From: Myotis daubentonii
Taxonomy: Eukaryota; Chordata; Mammalia; Chiroptera; Vespertilionidae
Direction: 5' to 3'
Length of the DNA: 64,000 nt
NCBI RefSeq assembly: GCF_963259705.1
Contig: NC_081840.1
Coordinates: 153,200,282-153,264,281, forward strand
Numbering within the stretch: position 1 is the first letter of the stretch; every line of letters begins with the position of its first letter. The position numbers and the translations under genes are program-made. Shown here piece by piece: positions 1 to 12,240 of the stretch. Under the pieces are notes generated by a model, which worked only from the letters and a program-made list of their open reading frames with translations, was not told where the DNA came from and did not search any database.

Positions 1-70
1 CTGGAAGGACTTCCAGGAGGTCGTTCGGCTGTCCAGTCTAATTAGCATATCACGCTTTTATTATTATAGA
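1..70 (-). mobile_element. HeliBat-type Helitron, 5' end only (cut by window start)
   Basis: Read on the minus strand, the segment begins TCTATAATAATAAAAGCG and continues ATATGCTAATTAGAC, the usual 5' terminus of non-autonomous HeliBat elements. The next plus-strand base is T, as expected for A|T insertion. The 3' part lies outside the window. Confidence 0.85.
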
Positions 71-143
71 TGTGAATCCAGGAATACAGGTGTGGGTAAG
101 TTGCTGAATGTCTGCGAGGTTTATGTTCAAGAATTATTTTCTA

Positions 144-537
144 CTAGAAGCCTGGTGCACGGATTCATGCACATTGAAAGGAAATTAATTAGAAGGTGGC
201 TGCAGGGCGGGACTGGGCAAGATGGATGGACATGCCCTGGAGCCAACCTCCCAGTGTCCCTCTCTGGCCTGCCGCACCTGGGATGGTGCTGGGGCTCAAA
301 GGGCATCTACAGAGTGAGCAGGGTCCCTTTGGCAGGTGGGGTCCCTCAGCCTGCCTTGTGGGGATCTGGTTGAAACTGGCAGTCTGACATCCCCAAGGAG
401 TCCTGGAGTGGGAGAGGGCACTCTGCAAAGTTGCTGTCGCTAGGCAGCTCCTGTATTGAGTGTCTTCCCCCTGGAGGTCAGTGCGCATCATAAATACCAG
501 CCGGTTGGCCAGTTGCTTAGCCTTTTATATATATAGA
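144..537 (-). mobile_element. Non-autonomous HeliBat-type Helitron, near complete
   Basis: On the plus strand it opens with CTAGAAGCCTGGTGCAC, the reverse complement of a Helitron 3' end with its short hairpin. It closes with the reverse complement of TCTATATATATAAAAGG, the 5' end. The interior is GC-rich and non-coding: a 93-aa frame is incidental and no Rep/helicase sequence is present. It lies only 73 bp from the preceding Helitron and in the same orientation. Confidence 0.88.
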
Positions 538-632
538 TGATTACGGTGGTCTCGGGAAATTTGCCAGGAATGCATATTTAAAGTTCACTGTGGCTTAGGA
601 CAGATTTTCAATTGGAAAGATAAGGTCGGTTC

Positions 633-871
633 TTTTAGAGCAGCGGTTCTCAACTTGTGGGTTGCAACCCCTTTGGGGGTCGAATGACCCTTTCACAGGG
701 GTGGCCTAAGACCATCGGAAAACACATATATAATTACATATTGTTTTTGTGATTAATCACTATGCTTTAATTATGTTCAATTTGTAACAATGAAATTGGG
801 GGTCACCACAACATGAGAAACTGTGTTAAAGGGTCGCGGCATTAGGAAGGTTGAGAACCACTGTTTTAGAG
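633..871. mobile_element. SPIN-type non-autonomous hAT transposon with 8-bp TSDs
   Basis: The element spans 641-863 (223 bp). It starts CAGCGGTTCTCAAC and ends with the inverted GTTGAGAACCACTG. Identical TTTTAGAG copies at 633-640 and 864-871 are the 8-bp target duplication typical of hAT transposons. The interior, with GGGGTCGAATGACCC and a GGGTCGCGGCATTAGG tail, matches my recollection of SPIN non-autonomous elements, which entered several tetrapod lineages horizontally. It has no coding capacity. Family name from memory; superfamily from TIR and TSD. Confidence 0.85.
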
Positions 872-3330
872 AGAAACAGGGCAGTTTATTTACAGACAGG
901 CTTTACTGCTAATGTTCACTTTGGCCCAAGTCATTTGTGTAAGGCTTGTGTCTCAAACAAAATAATAAACATACAGCTACTGAACTATAGCTCCCCCCCC
1001 TTTTAAGAATAATCTCATATGTGTCAATCTTTCAGAGAAACCAGTGACCTTGCAAGAAACATAAATGACAGTAGGCTGTTGAATGTGTGACAAATCTCTC
1101 CACATTTTCTTTATATAAATATTATTAAATATGCATAAGTCCTCTGCAATGCCTAAGCCCTTTCATCAACAGTGACCATAGCATTCTATTTGAAATATTT
1201 AATGAGAACTCCAAAATTAACACAAAAACCTTATCAAACCCATTGCATTCTTCGTTTGGGTATGTTTGTTGTTGAATATGGTGCTACTCCTTTGTTGTTA
1301 CATTCTTATTAGAAGGTAACATGTGAATACAGATGTAAACTATTAATTTCTTTTCATTGGAGAAATAACAGCACTGACTACCATATGAAGCCATATTATG
1401 AGCTATCACTTTAAATAAAGAACTACATACAACTCATTTAAGAATATTCTTAAGCATTCATTAACTCCTTACTCACAGACAGCTATAACCAGGAACATTT
1501 GAATTTTTTAGATTAAGGTATAATTCAATACTGTAAAATCTGCCCTTCTGTGAGTGTTGGTAAATACATTTTTATTGCGGTAGAGTATTCCATTGTAAGG
1601 ATGTACTAGATGGCCATACTCACATGGCATATGTGAAAGTCTTCAGATTCTAAAACAAGATCTTAAAACTATATTAAGTTAAGGAAGATCTTGCAGAAAA
1701 CATCTGTGCTTCATAAGAAGCCTGAATAACAGATTAATATTGCCTGAGCCTCTTAGCATTCTTCCTCTGGCTCCATCTAAAAATGATGTCACCATTATAA
1801 ATGCCCTAAAATATCAGAGCAGCATATTGTGCCTGTGAACCATTGAATGCTCTGGCATCATTTGCGCTTGGCAGGCTAACTTTGAGGATGACACTTAGGT
1901 AATATTCACATTTTCATCTAGAATCTGTGGGTGTATTATTCTTCTGCAAGAAGTCCCAAAAATATTGTAACTATGGGACTCAGATCAAATGATGATTTAT
2001 GTCTTTTGAAGCATTTGAAGAATAGGAAATACCACAGTGGATCAGGGGAGAATAATGTGATAATACTCTACTCCTAGATAATACAGCTTTCAAGTCTGGG
2101 TGTCGGACATGTGTGTTGACTTTCGCTTACAATGCATTCTTGTGATAAAATGACGATGGTTTCCCACTCCTGCAATTATGAGGAATCTTCCTACTAAGAT
2201 CCTACTCTGCCCTGGTCTGGAATGTGCCCAGTTTAAGGTAGACTCCATGAAGACAGAGCTTTATTTGAAGCTGAAATAACCTTGGAACTAATATACCTGT
2301 TCCTAAAAAAAAATGCAAGTCCAAGGCTAGCTTTGGAACGCTGCAGAGTGGGAGATTAATTATGTAACAAATCTTTGAGAACCTCGGGGCCCTCTCTTTA
2401 TTTTCCTCTATAAAAACCTGCAGCAAATAAAGGCATTTTATCATTTGTCCCAACCATATGATAAATGCCCTATGTCACAATTGCACTATTCTAATTTCAT
2501 GATTAATCAAATATTTAAGACAAACTTTCAAGCCTGATTTGAGAGGCAAGCGTATGAATGTGCCTGTTGCACTTGTCCTGTCACTGTGAATATTCACAGT
2601 TTCATAGCCAGGAGCACACACAGCAAGACACTCATGAGTGATTAATAACCACACTCTTGTCAGAGGTTGAAAATGCCAAATCAAAAATTATAGTGACTTT
2701 ATCAGGAAGCCATATTTTTGTCCTGTGATAAGTTTTTTTTCCTCTTGTAATAAGCTATGTTTCTGTACTTAGAAGAACCCATTTGTATGTATAGCTCTAC
2801 ATTTAAAATCCATTATCCTTGTTGAGTATATGCATATTCATAATTATGATGTATTTGTTAAGACCAGCTTTTTATGAAAGAAATTAGTCCAAAATAAAAA
2901 TATAAAGAATAATATAATTCAGATATTTGCTATGCATTACAAATGCAGACATTAAAATAGGTCACATAAAGGACATTAATTCTGTATGTTACAAGGATAA
3001 TATAACATTTTGCAGGGTCTTCATTTTTATTACCAATTCTATGCCCCATATGAAGACTAAGTTATTTTTCATAACGAAGTTATAAAACCCTCAAAGTTAT
3101 TTCTCTCAACACCCTCTCAGTAAATAATAAAGCTACTTCACAGTATCTTTACTTATCTTCATAAAGAGTGGCTATTATTGAAACCAAAGAGGAGAAAAAA
3201 TAACATTTGGCTCTTAAACCAAAATTCTGCTTCTGAAGTGACTAGAAGTGGGTATTCTGCCACACTCTCTAGAGAAGATAAGAAGGTAAATTCCTAGGTA
3301 GAGTGGATGATTTTGCAAGGGCTATTCAGC
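872..3330. other. No recognised feature (2.5 kb AT-rich)
   Basis: I see no terminal repeats, SINE boxes, L1 phrases or convincing open frames here. Short frames at 2202-2453 and 2475-2684 lack coding signatures. Decayed ancient repeats could be present below what I can recognise by eye. Confidence 0.5.
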
Positions 3331-3500
3331 TTTTTTTTCTCTTCTTCTTCTTCTTCTTCTTCTTCTTCTTCTTCTTCTTCTTCTTCTTCTTCTTCTTCTT
3401 CTTCTTCTTCTTCTTCTTCTTCCTCCTCCTCCTCCTCCTCCTCCTCCTCCTCCTCCTCCTCCTCCTCCTCCACCTCCTCCTCCTTCTTCTCCTTCTTTTG
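3331..3500. repeat. (TTC)n then (TCC)n compound microsatellite
   Basis: A T run passes into about 80 bp of CTT repeats and then about 75 bp of CTC repeats with one interrupting A near 3472. The strand is almost purely pyrimidine. The poly-Glu, poly-Ser and poly-Leu frames across it are artefacts. Confidence 0.95.
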
Positions 3501-3618
3501 CAAAGCAACTTCATTTTCTGACAATAAATGCTGTCAGAACAATGTTATTTTCTCTCTATAAATGTGTCCGCTTTGTGAAATGTAGAGTGAGATGAAATAA
3601 TGTAGTATTTATCTAGCT

Positions 3619-4022
3619 CAGTGATTCTCAATCTTTAGCCTGCATTGTAACCCCCGCACCTGTCGGGACTTGTTACCATGCTTGTTGTGGGTGCTGTCCC
3701 CCCAGGATTCCAAAGTCTGGGGCCAGGTCTGATGCCTGAACTTTTTTTTCTATTCTCACCCCAGGATATGTTTTATATTGATTTTTTTTTTGAGAGAGAG
3801 AGAGAGAGAAACATCAATGTGAGAGAGAAACATTGATGGGTTGCCATACAACCCCGATTGGGGATTAAACTCTCAATCTAGGTAAGTGCCCCAACCAGGA
3901 ATCGAACCTTCAATATTTTGATGTATGGACTGTGCTCCAACCAACTGAGCCACCACAGCCAAGGGCTGGTATCGTCTAACAAGTTCTAGGTTGTAGGTCC
4001 AGGTTTGCGCTTCGAGCACTGA
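3619..4022 (+). mobile_element. MER5-like hAT relic interrupted by a SINE
   Basis: The left part begins CAGTGATTCTCAATC, a decayed MER5-type terminal repeat, and runs to about 3755. After an antisense SINE, related sequence resumes near 3966 with CTAACAAGTTCTAGG, close to the MER5 right half (remembered). No intact right terminal repeat is visible. Confidence 0.55.
3760..3965 (-). mobile_element. Ves-like tRNA-derived SINE, diverged
   Basis: The antisense copy shows the pyrimidine-rich tail as GAGAGAGAGAAACATCAATG, the promoter-box region as CAGGAATCGAACCTTCAA, and the tRNA-like head as CAACTGAGCCACCACAGCC. It is nested in the MER5-like relic and so is younger than it. Confidence 0.8.
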
Positions 4023-4865
4023 TGCTGGAAGTATTAGTCGATTCTCTACGCAGAATTCAGCCTTGTGAGGTCTGGCCATGCCGTGCTGAAATAATCTGTC
4101 CCCAAGCATCTCTCCTGGACTAGACTATGACACTATGAGGGTAGGCATCTCTTGTCCTACACTCCAACACCAAGGGATTCCTGACTCACTGGTCTTAAAG
4201 AAACATTTGACAAATGATTTCAAAAGAACTTTGGAATAGAAGTATCTAATAAACAGTGAATATCCCTTAAGGGTTTTAAAGAGTGTATCAGTAACTAAAG
4301 AAAAAACCTAGTATTTGTTTTAGAAATGAAAATATGTTCTAATATAAAACAGAGTTGCTTAGAAATTTTTTTTAAAAATATAAGTCAATCAGAAGTTGTG
4401 TGAGGCACAACACCTACATGCGTATGGCACATGAAGAAGGCAGCCATGTCTGTTGAATTTGATCGCTGTGGATAGCTAATTTAGTTGATTGAAAGGTCTA
4501 AATATTATTTTCTTTCCTTCTGGCCCAAGATTATCTGTTTCTTGTGATTTGAGGGCTCAATCAGATGAATTCTAGTGTACATTAGTAGGCTATGGAAACC
4601 AAGCAGAAACACATCCATTAAGTAAACTATAAAGCAATCCATACCTCGGATACATTTTTTTGAATAGAAACAAGTAATTGACAGAAAAGTGCTGGAGTAG
4701 AAAATGTGACTGTGAACTTAATAAATGATTGGGTGATAGCAATGGGATTTGAAGAAGTAGGGAAATTGATAAAAGGTTCACACCAAGATATGATGAAATA
4801 ATGTAGAGCATGAAATTTAGAAAATTAATGAGTCATGTTCCATGGCCCTTTTGTTGTTGTTAATC

Positions 4866-5057
4866 TTCATCTGAGGATTTTAATTTTCTTTTAATTGATT
4901 TCAGAGAGAGAAAGGAGAGGGAGACAGCGATAGAAACACCGATGATGAGAGAGAATCATTGACTGTCTGCCTCCTGCATGCACCCTACTGGATTGAGCCT
5001 GCAACCTGGACATGCACCCTGACCAAGAACCAAACCATGACCTCCTGGTTCATGGGT
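4866..5057 (-). mobile_element. Ves-like SINE, antisense, head truncated
   Basis: It contains TTAATTGATTTCAGAGAGAG, the GAGAGAATCATTGA block, CTGCCTCCTGCATGC and a degenerate box-B region (CAAGAACCAAACCATGACC). The tRNA-like 5' head ends abruptly near 5057. It is older than the clean Ves copies elsewhere in the window. Confidence 0.8.
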
Positions 5058-5177
5058 GTCTGGAAATATTTTTATGTATTAACCTCACTTCCAGCAGTCT
5101 GAAAGAGTCAATCATGGGAATATTCTTAATCCCAACAGACGGCATTGTCTGTGCCTTCTAAGATCACTTACACACAG

Positions 5178-5178
<1 letters not shown>

Positions 5179-5227
<49 letters not shown>
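5179..5227. repeat. (AC)n microsatellite
   Basis: About 24 uninterrupted AC units. A His/Thr-repeat frame across it is an artefact. Confidence 0.97.
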
Positions 5228-5229
<2 letters not shown>

Positions 5230-5547
5230 CCCACAGAGACAGAGGCCAATTGTTTTTAACACCAGCCAGTTTCACATGTGCCTCCTCCCCTTCCCATCAC
5301 TCCAACTTTGTCTTTATTTCTGTTCATCAGTCTTTTTCTGACATGAGTTTTGCAGACTATTATAACAAAGAGTTCTATTTCATTCTGTAACAGTTTTGCT
5401 TTCTATTGACATCAGGATTAATAAAAAATATATTACTATCACTGTTGTATTATAGAAGGAAGTCTAGTATGTTTAGCATATCTCACAAGACTACACACAG
5501 TCTAAACCCCAGTTACCCACTAGAGAAGGTCTCCACTGCCTGATTGC
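5228..5547. other. No recognised feature
   Basis: AT-rich sequence without recognisable repeat termini or coding signal. Confidence 0.45.
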
Positions 5548-5697
5548 CCCACTGCCTGACTGGCTTATTGCAGTTAGCATAATATTTCCAGGTCTCTCCA
5601 TGCTGTCTCAAAGGGTAAGAGATCCTTCTTTTTTACTGCTGCATAGTATTGCATGGTATAAATGTACCACAGCTTTTTTTATCCACTTATCTACTTA
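5548..5697 (-). mobile_element. L1 fragment, antisense (ORF2 3' region)
   Basis: Contains the antisense L1 phrases for the ORF2 C-terminal region: GACTGGCTTATT, CCATGCTGTCTCAAAGGG and ATTGCATGGTATAAATGTACC. It is broken at 5697 by a Helitron; clear L1 does not resume after the Helitron. Confidence 0.75.
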
Positions 5698-6197
5698 CTA
5701 GAGGCCCAGTGCATGAAATTTGTGCATGGAGGGGGGTTTCTCAGCCCAGCCTGCGCTGTCTCCAATCTAGGACCCCTTGGGGGGGGGGGGGCTGTCCAAT
5801 CCCTGTGGGATTGGGCCTAAACTGGAAGTTGGACATCCCTCTCGCAATCCTGGACCACTGTCTCCTAACTGCTAGCCTGCGTGCCTGCCTGATTGCCCCT
5901 AACCCCTCTGCCTGCCAGACTGATTGCCCCTACTTTGTCCCCTGCTGGTCCGGTCAACCCTAACTTGCCCCCCTGCTGGCCTGATTGTCCCTAACTGCCT
6001 GTGCCTCAGCCCCCAGTCTAGCCTCCCTCTGCTGGAGGCGACCTGGCAGATCAGGGGAAGGTACCGCCCCCATTACCCCACTGCTGCTGCCACTGCCAGC
6101 CTGATCTTCAGCCCTTGACAGGTGCTGTGGTTTTGTCTGGAAGGACGTATGGAAGATGACCACTCTAATTAGCATATTACCCTTTTATTAGTATAGA
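5698..6197 (-). mobile_element. Non-autonomous HeliBat-type Helitron, complete ends
   Basis: The plus strand starts CTAGAGGCCCAGTGCATG with hairpin arms TGCATGAAA/TTTGTGCA and ends with the reverse complement of TCTATACTAATAAAAGGG. The flanking bases are A and T. The interior carries repeats of CTGATTGCCCCTAAC, a small internal minisatellite, and a G run at 5779-5791. No transposase is encoded. Confidence 0.92.
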
Positions 6198-6227
6198 TTT
6201 GGGGACCATTACAACCACGCAGAACTT

Positions 6228-6470
6228 AAAGAAAACACATGGCCTTGGCTGGTTTGGTGTAATGGAGAAAGCATCAGCCTGTGGAAGGAAGGGTCCCAGG
6301 TTTGATTCTGGTCAGGGGCACATGCCTGGGTTGTGGGCTCGATCCCCAGTAGGGGGCCTGCGGGAGGCAGTTGATCAGTGATTCTTATCATTGATGTTTC
6401 TATCTCTCTCTCCCTCTCCCTTTCTCTCTGAAATCAATTAAAAAACATTTAAAGGAAAAGAAAACACATG
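6228..6470 (+). mobile_element. Ves SINE with target-site duplication
   Basis: The body is about 6242-6456 with GGCCTTGGCTGGTTTGG (box-A region), GGTCCCAGGTTTGATTC (box-B region) and a 3' CTCTCTGAAATCAATT tail. It is flanked by AAAGAAAACACATG at 6228-6241 and 6457-6470, a 14-bp duplication consistent with L1-mediated insertion. Confidence 0.93.
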
Positions 6471-6624
6471 ATCTTCACTTTGGGCTTTGTCATTTCACAA
6501 TATCCTTTGTGCAGTATTTTAACTTCCCTCAACTTTCCTTTACCCACTCTTAAAATGCAATCTATTTTGGGGAAGATGATTAGGAAAGTGATTCTAGTGG
6601 GTAGAAGTTTTTTTTTTGGAGGGA

Positions 6625-6760
6625 ATGGGGTCATGAAATTATTTAAAAATTGAGCACAGTGATCGTTGCACTACTCTAAATTTACTTTAAAAAACCAGTT
6701 CATTGTACACTTTAAGTGACATGTACAGTATATGAACTATATATCAACAAAGCTGTTCTT
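6625..6760 (+). mobile_element. Old L1 3' UTR fragment (L1M type)
   Basis: The string around GCACTACTCTAAAT, CATTGTACACTTTAAG and TATATCAACAAAGCTG resembles the 3' end of old mammalian L1M families, sense strand. Divergence is high. Confidence 0.6.
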
Positions 6761-6770
6761 TTATTTATTT

Positions 6771-7772
<1,002 letters not shown>

Positions 7773-7862
<90 letters not shown>

Positions 7863-7887
7863 TATATATACATACATACATACATAG
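7773..7887. repeat. (TA)n(CA)n(TACA)n compound microsatellite
   Basis: About 29 TA units are followed by about 14 CA units, a short TATATA stretch and five CATA-type units. Tyr/Ile-rich frames here are artefacts. Confidence 0.96.
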
Positions 7888-7888
7888 A

Positions 7889-8490
7889 TGCTGTTTACAG
7901 ATCTTAGTTATTGTAAATTTCACTGTTATGAATGTAGAGGTGCATATATTCATTCTGATGGAAGTTTGGGGATTCTTAGGCTATATGCCTAGAAGTGGGA
8001 TTGTTGGGTCAAACAGTAGTTCCATTTTTAATTTTTTGAGGAAACTCCATATTGTTTTCCATAGTGATTGTACCAGTTTGCATTTCCACCAGTAGTGAAC
8101 TAGTGGTCCCTTTTCTCCACAGCCTCACCAGCACTTGTTTAATGATTTATTGCCAGTAGCCATTCTAGTAGGTGTGAGGTGATACCTGTTGATTAGAGAC
8201 ATATTTTTTCATATGGCTCTTGCTATCTGTATGTCCTCTTTGAAAAAGTATCTTCTTTGCTCATTGTTTTAATTGGATTGTTTGTCTTCCTTTTGTTGAG
8301 TTGTATGAGTTCTTTATGTATTTTGGAAATTAACCTCTTATCAGATGTCTCATTGGAAAATATGTTCTCCCATACTTTTCATTTTGACACTGATTTCTTT
8401 TACTGTGAGGAAGCTTTTTAATTTGATGTAGTCCCATTTGTTTATTTTTTCCTTTGTTTCTATTGCTGTAGGAGATGTATCAGACTTTTT
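7889..8490 (-). mobile_element. L1 fragment, antisense (ORF2 C-terminal coding region)
   Basis: Contains antisense L1 landmarks in order: GCCTAGAAGTGGGATTG, TTTTTGAGGAAACTCCATA, CTCCACAGCCTCACCAGCAC, TTATCAGATGTCTCATTGG and AATTTGATGTAGTCCCATTTG. It is interrupted by stops and frameshifts, so non-functional. Confidence 0.9.
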
Positions 8491-8762
8491 TCTCCATTCT
8501 TTTTCTCACCCTTCAATATCTTGGAGAGTTAAAAGCCTTCTCATTCAGCCACACCTGAATAATGACATAGAGAAAGCATGAGGAAATATGAAAAATAAGC
8601 TCCCATGTTAAGAGTTTTATAAAACAAAAGAAAATCATCATATACTCTACTCTGCACTTTTCCAATGTAATCTCTTTCTGACCTTTCTTTTAATGAATAG
8701 TATTGAGATGGGATAATATTTGTCATACATCAAACTAATCATTATTATTGCTTTATTTATCA
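8491..8762. other. No recognised feature
   Basis: Low-complexity AT-rich sequence without repeat termini or coding signal. Confidence 0.4.
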
Positions 8763-8930
8763 CTAGAGGCCCAGTGCATGAATTTGTGCATGGGTGGGGG
8801 CCAATAGGGCCAGGCTGGCTGTGGGGAGGGGCCACGGGACGTTGACCATCTGGCCCTGCCCCCCAGTCAAACTCCCAATGGAACTCCCAGTTGAGGGGAC
8901 AATTTGCATACTAGGCTTTTATTATATAGA
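8763..8930 (-). mobile_element. Short non-autonomous HeliBat-type Helitron
   Basis: Only 168 bp. The plus strand starts CTAGAGGCCCAGTGCATG with a hairpin and ends with the reverse complement of TCTATATAATAAAAGCC. The interior is reduced to about 100 bp of GC-rich sequence. It shows how little sequence between the termini suffices for mobility. Confidence 0.88.
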
Positions 8931-9970
8931 CTAGGTATTATTGTGGAGTCTGTGTGTTTTTTTTGTTTTTTTGTTTGTTTTTTTTTTGCCTGGGGGTTCA
9001 GAAGATAATTATTATTAAGCAATTAAAAGCAATTAGTAAATTTAAAGAAGATGAACCAGCATTAAATGTGGCAAAATTTCTCTCCCTGTTTTGAAAACTG
9101 TAGGATGTGCCAGGCCACGAGTCAGACCCACTGTGGCTGCCTTTAGGGAAGATGACTTTGTTGTCAGATTCACCAAATCTGGTCGTGTTCAAAGATTTCT
9201 TTTCACCCTTCATTTTGGGAAAGTAAATTCTAAAGCACACTGCAGAGGCTTGGGGTTATTATCTCCAAATACCATTTGAAAATAAGTGATCAGCGCTGTG
9301 GAGTCATTAAATATACACAATTGGAATATTGAGCTTATAATCTATGAGAACGACCTGGAATATATCACCTCATTATTTTATTTTATAGTCAAAGACATAA
9401 CTTGCATTATGTTTCAGTGAACAATGAGCATCAAACCCTGACAAAATTACCTCATTTCTTTTTTATGCTTTCTCAATACAGGCAAATGCATTACAAACTC
9501 TAATTTATTCTGACCCAGAAATTGCTCGGTGGCATATTTCTGCAGGCCCTTGTGTGCGTGAAACAAGAAGTCGTTCAGCGTAGAATTATTTTTCCTTATT
9601 TTGTTTCCAAATTATTGCTTATATTCCCAAATGTTAAAAAAGTCAAATGAGCTAGTCAGCTTTCATTATAACATTCCTAGACGATAATGCTGTTACCTAG
9701 GAGTAATGCTGTTCTACTACACCTATAAACAGCTATGAAAACAGTTGTACCTTGGTCATATGGTTTGATGCTGAGTATCTGAGTTCGTTTTGACATTTAC
9801 TGAGTATGGCATTAAAGACAGTCACAGAGAGGGAGGCTGAGGGCGGGACTGACATGATGCAAGTGCCAACCATTGGGAATGGTGTCGGCCGATTTTCTTC
9901 ATGGTCAGGATCTGCACACTGGCCTCTGTTCACCAAACCCGCAGCTTCTGGAGAAGGATCTTAGCTAAGC
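8931..9970. other. No recognised repeat; candidate low-copy sequence
   Basis: After a T/G-rich run at 8957-8988 the sequence is complex and free of recognisable repeat termini. AAGCAATTAA-type homeodomain-like motifs cluster at 9017-9040. A 62-codon frame at 9091-9279 has no motif I recognise. Confidence 0.35.
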
Positions 9971-10235
9971 ATTTCTTTTTTTTTTTTGCTTAAAGTATTA
10001 CAAAGGGTATTACATATGTATCCATTTTATCCCCCCACCCTAGACAGTCCCCTAGCCTCCCCTATCACCCAGTGTCTTATGTCCATTGGTTATGCTTATA
10101 TGCATGCATACAAGTCCTTTAGTTGATCTCTTACCCCCCTACCTCCTGCCCCCCAACCCTCCCCGGCCTTCCCACTGCAGCTCGACAATCTGTTTGAGGC
10201 AGCTCTGCCATGGAAAAGCCCAGGCATTTTCATTC
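9971..10235 (-). mobile_element. Bat L1 3' UTR, antisense
   Basis: Carries the antisense 3' UTR order of the bat L1: T-rich tail, AAGTATTACAAAG, a C-rich stretch, GTCCATTGGTTATGC and GCATACAAGTCCTTTAGTTG. The intact TATGCATGCATA-type site hit by Helitrons in two other copies is here near 10100. Confidence 0.8.
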
Positions 10236-10261
10236 CTGTCTGAACACAGCTTAAGAAGTCA

Positions 10262-10545
10262 CTGTTGAGTGAAGGAAGACAGACACAAAGAGGACACGCT
10301 ATATGATTGCACCCATATAAAGTCTGAAACAGACAGAACTAATCAGAATTATGGTTACCAGTGGGGGTGGGGAGGTTCTGCGGACTGGGAGGGGCCCTCA
10401 GCGGGGACCAAAGGGGTGCTTGCTTGCAGGGATCAGTGGTGGTTGTAAGGGTGTGTATATTGGCCAAAATCCACTGGGAGGTACACTCAATATTTGTGAA
10501 TTTCACTGTAGGTTTGTTATACCTAGCACATGTTTTAGAGTTTTG
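10262..10545 (+). mobile_element. Old L1 3' end (L1M type), sense
   Basis: The series AAGGAAGACAGACACAAAG, ATATGATTGCACCCATATAA, ATTATGGTTACCAGTGGGGG and GTGAATTTCACTGTAGG follows the 3' end of old mammalian L1 families. No coding capacity. Confidence 0.65.
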
Positions 10546-11671
10546 AAAAAGAAGCACAAAAAGGATGGCTTGAGAATAAACAGTTTATAACCATGTCACA
10601 CTCCCCTAACACACACAAAGGGAAAGGGGACAGAGGCCAACTGCTAGGAGCCCGAAGCACACAGGGCCATCTGTCACCTTTCCAGCTTCTCTTAGATCAC
10701 TCTCACGCTCCCTAAATCTTCTTTGTGGTCCAGACAAAGCAACAAATGCTTTCCCACTGTGGTTCTCAAATTGTGCTCCTCTGGAAGGTAGGTTTCTGAG
10801 AGCTGGGCTGAGCATGTCCTGCTACTGAAATTGAATAATAGTAGCCTTTTTTTTTTCCATTTCACAGAAAATTTAATGGGTAGTATTTTATTTGTTTGAT
10901 ACCTGTTCTTTTTGTAAAATTCCCTTAAAAATCTCTGTTGCCTACTATCTCCGCTCTTTCATTGAGCTTTTACCAAAAGACAAATCTGGTGAGCAAATAG
11001 GCAATTTATATTAGAGAAAAACATATAAAGTGTTTGTCATATGAAGTTTGACATCTCAGATTTTTATGGATAAAGGTGTTGGTTATACATTAGTGGTTGT
11101 AAGATGCAATGGACTACATCAATGGTGTACAGTACTTTTTAAATGTATAAAATTTTAGGAGAACTAAGGGTGCCAGTTTCCTGGGCATTGGAACAGTTTA
11201 GGAACTTTCGTTCTATGAAGAATGGGCCTTTACTCCACATGAACCAACCCAGTTGTACATTCCAGACCCAAAGCAAAATAGGTGTATTTCAGTCCTTCAA
11301 CCTAAAAATTATTATGATCAGTAAACCCCAGACGCTCCGGGCTGCACCACAGCGGGGCCGCACTGTGAAAGCTTTCTGTAGCTCAGAGAAGGTGAGGGAG
11401 TAAACAGTGAAAGCAAACTGAGGAGGCTGTGCTGTTTGGGTTTTTTATGCTTTAACTTTTCAAAATATTTTAGCTGTTAATTATTCTAGAACAATTACAT
11501 ACCAGTTTTATTTTATATATGAGAGAATAAATATTAAGAATAATGAAACAAACTATTAAATATATATTTAGTTTGGGGCAAAGGCTAGATTTCTAAGCTA
11601 AAACCTCTCACCATGGACCTAAGATTTTTTTTTTGTACCTACATTGTGTTAAGTTGGCCTTTCTGTTATGT
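10546..11671. other. No recognised feature
   Basis: About 1.1 kb without a recognisable repeat or coding signal. Frames at 10606-10815 (minus) and 11143-11403 (plus) show no motif or splice context. Confidence 0.45.
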
Positions 11672-12095
11672 TTGACTACTTTTTTTAGAGCAGTTTTAAG
11701 TTCACAGCAAAACTGAGAGTAAAGTACAGATAATTCCCATACATCCATAGTCACCATACATGCATAGCCTCCCGCGTATCGGCAGCCACACTAGATGGTA
11801 CATTTGTTACAATTGATAAACCTACACTGACACATCATCATCATCCTAAGTTCATGGTTTACCTTAGGGGTCACTCTTGGCGTTGTACAGTCTATGGGTT
11901 TGGATAAAGGTCTAATGACTTGTGTTCACCATTATAGTGTCGTGCAGAGTATTCAGGGCCCTAAAACTCCTCTGTGCTCCACACATTCGCCCCTCCCACT
12001 GAGCCCCTGGCAACCACTGATGTTTTCATTGGCTCCAGAGTTTTGCTTTTTGTGGAATGCCATATAGTTGGAATCATACGGTATGTAGCCTTTTC
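11672..12095 (-). mobile_element. Old L1 3' end (L1M type), antisense
   Basis: A well-known antisense L1M string is readable: AGAGCAGTTTTAAGTTCACAG, ACATTTGTTACAATTGAT, GGGTCACTCTTGG, CTCTGTGCTCCAC, CCCTGGCAACCACTGATG and TAGTTGGAATCATACGGTAT. Moderately diverged, non-coding. Confidence 0.8.
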
Positions 12096-12117
12096 ATCCC
12101 TAAGATTTTAATTGATC

Positions 12118-12240
12118 CATTATTAAAAAAAATGTTTATTGAACAGTTTCTTTGCTCAGTGCTCCCTACCTGGCACTGGGCATATAATTTTGAATCAAGC
12201 TAACAGATTCCTGTCCTGAATTCTGGGACACTTAGCAGTT
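12118..12240 (-). mobile_element. Probable L2/MIR-age relic
   Basis: AATGTTTATTGAACAGTTTC followed by TACCTGGCACTGGGCATATA resembles the antisense 3' end of L2 (remembered). Short and highly diverged. Confidence 0.45.

Noticed and set aside
3294..3561. Poly-Glu, poly-Ser, poly-Leu and poly-Lys/Arg frames
   Set aside because: All come from the TTC/TCC microsatellite; no flanking coding sequence.
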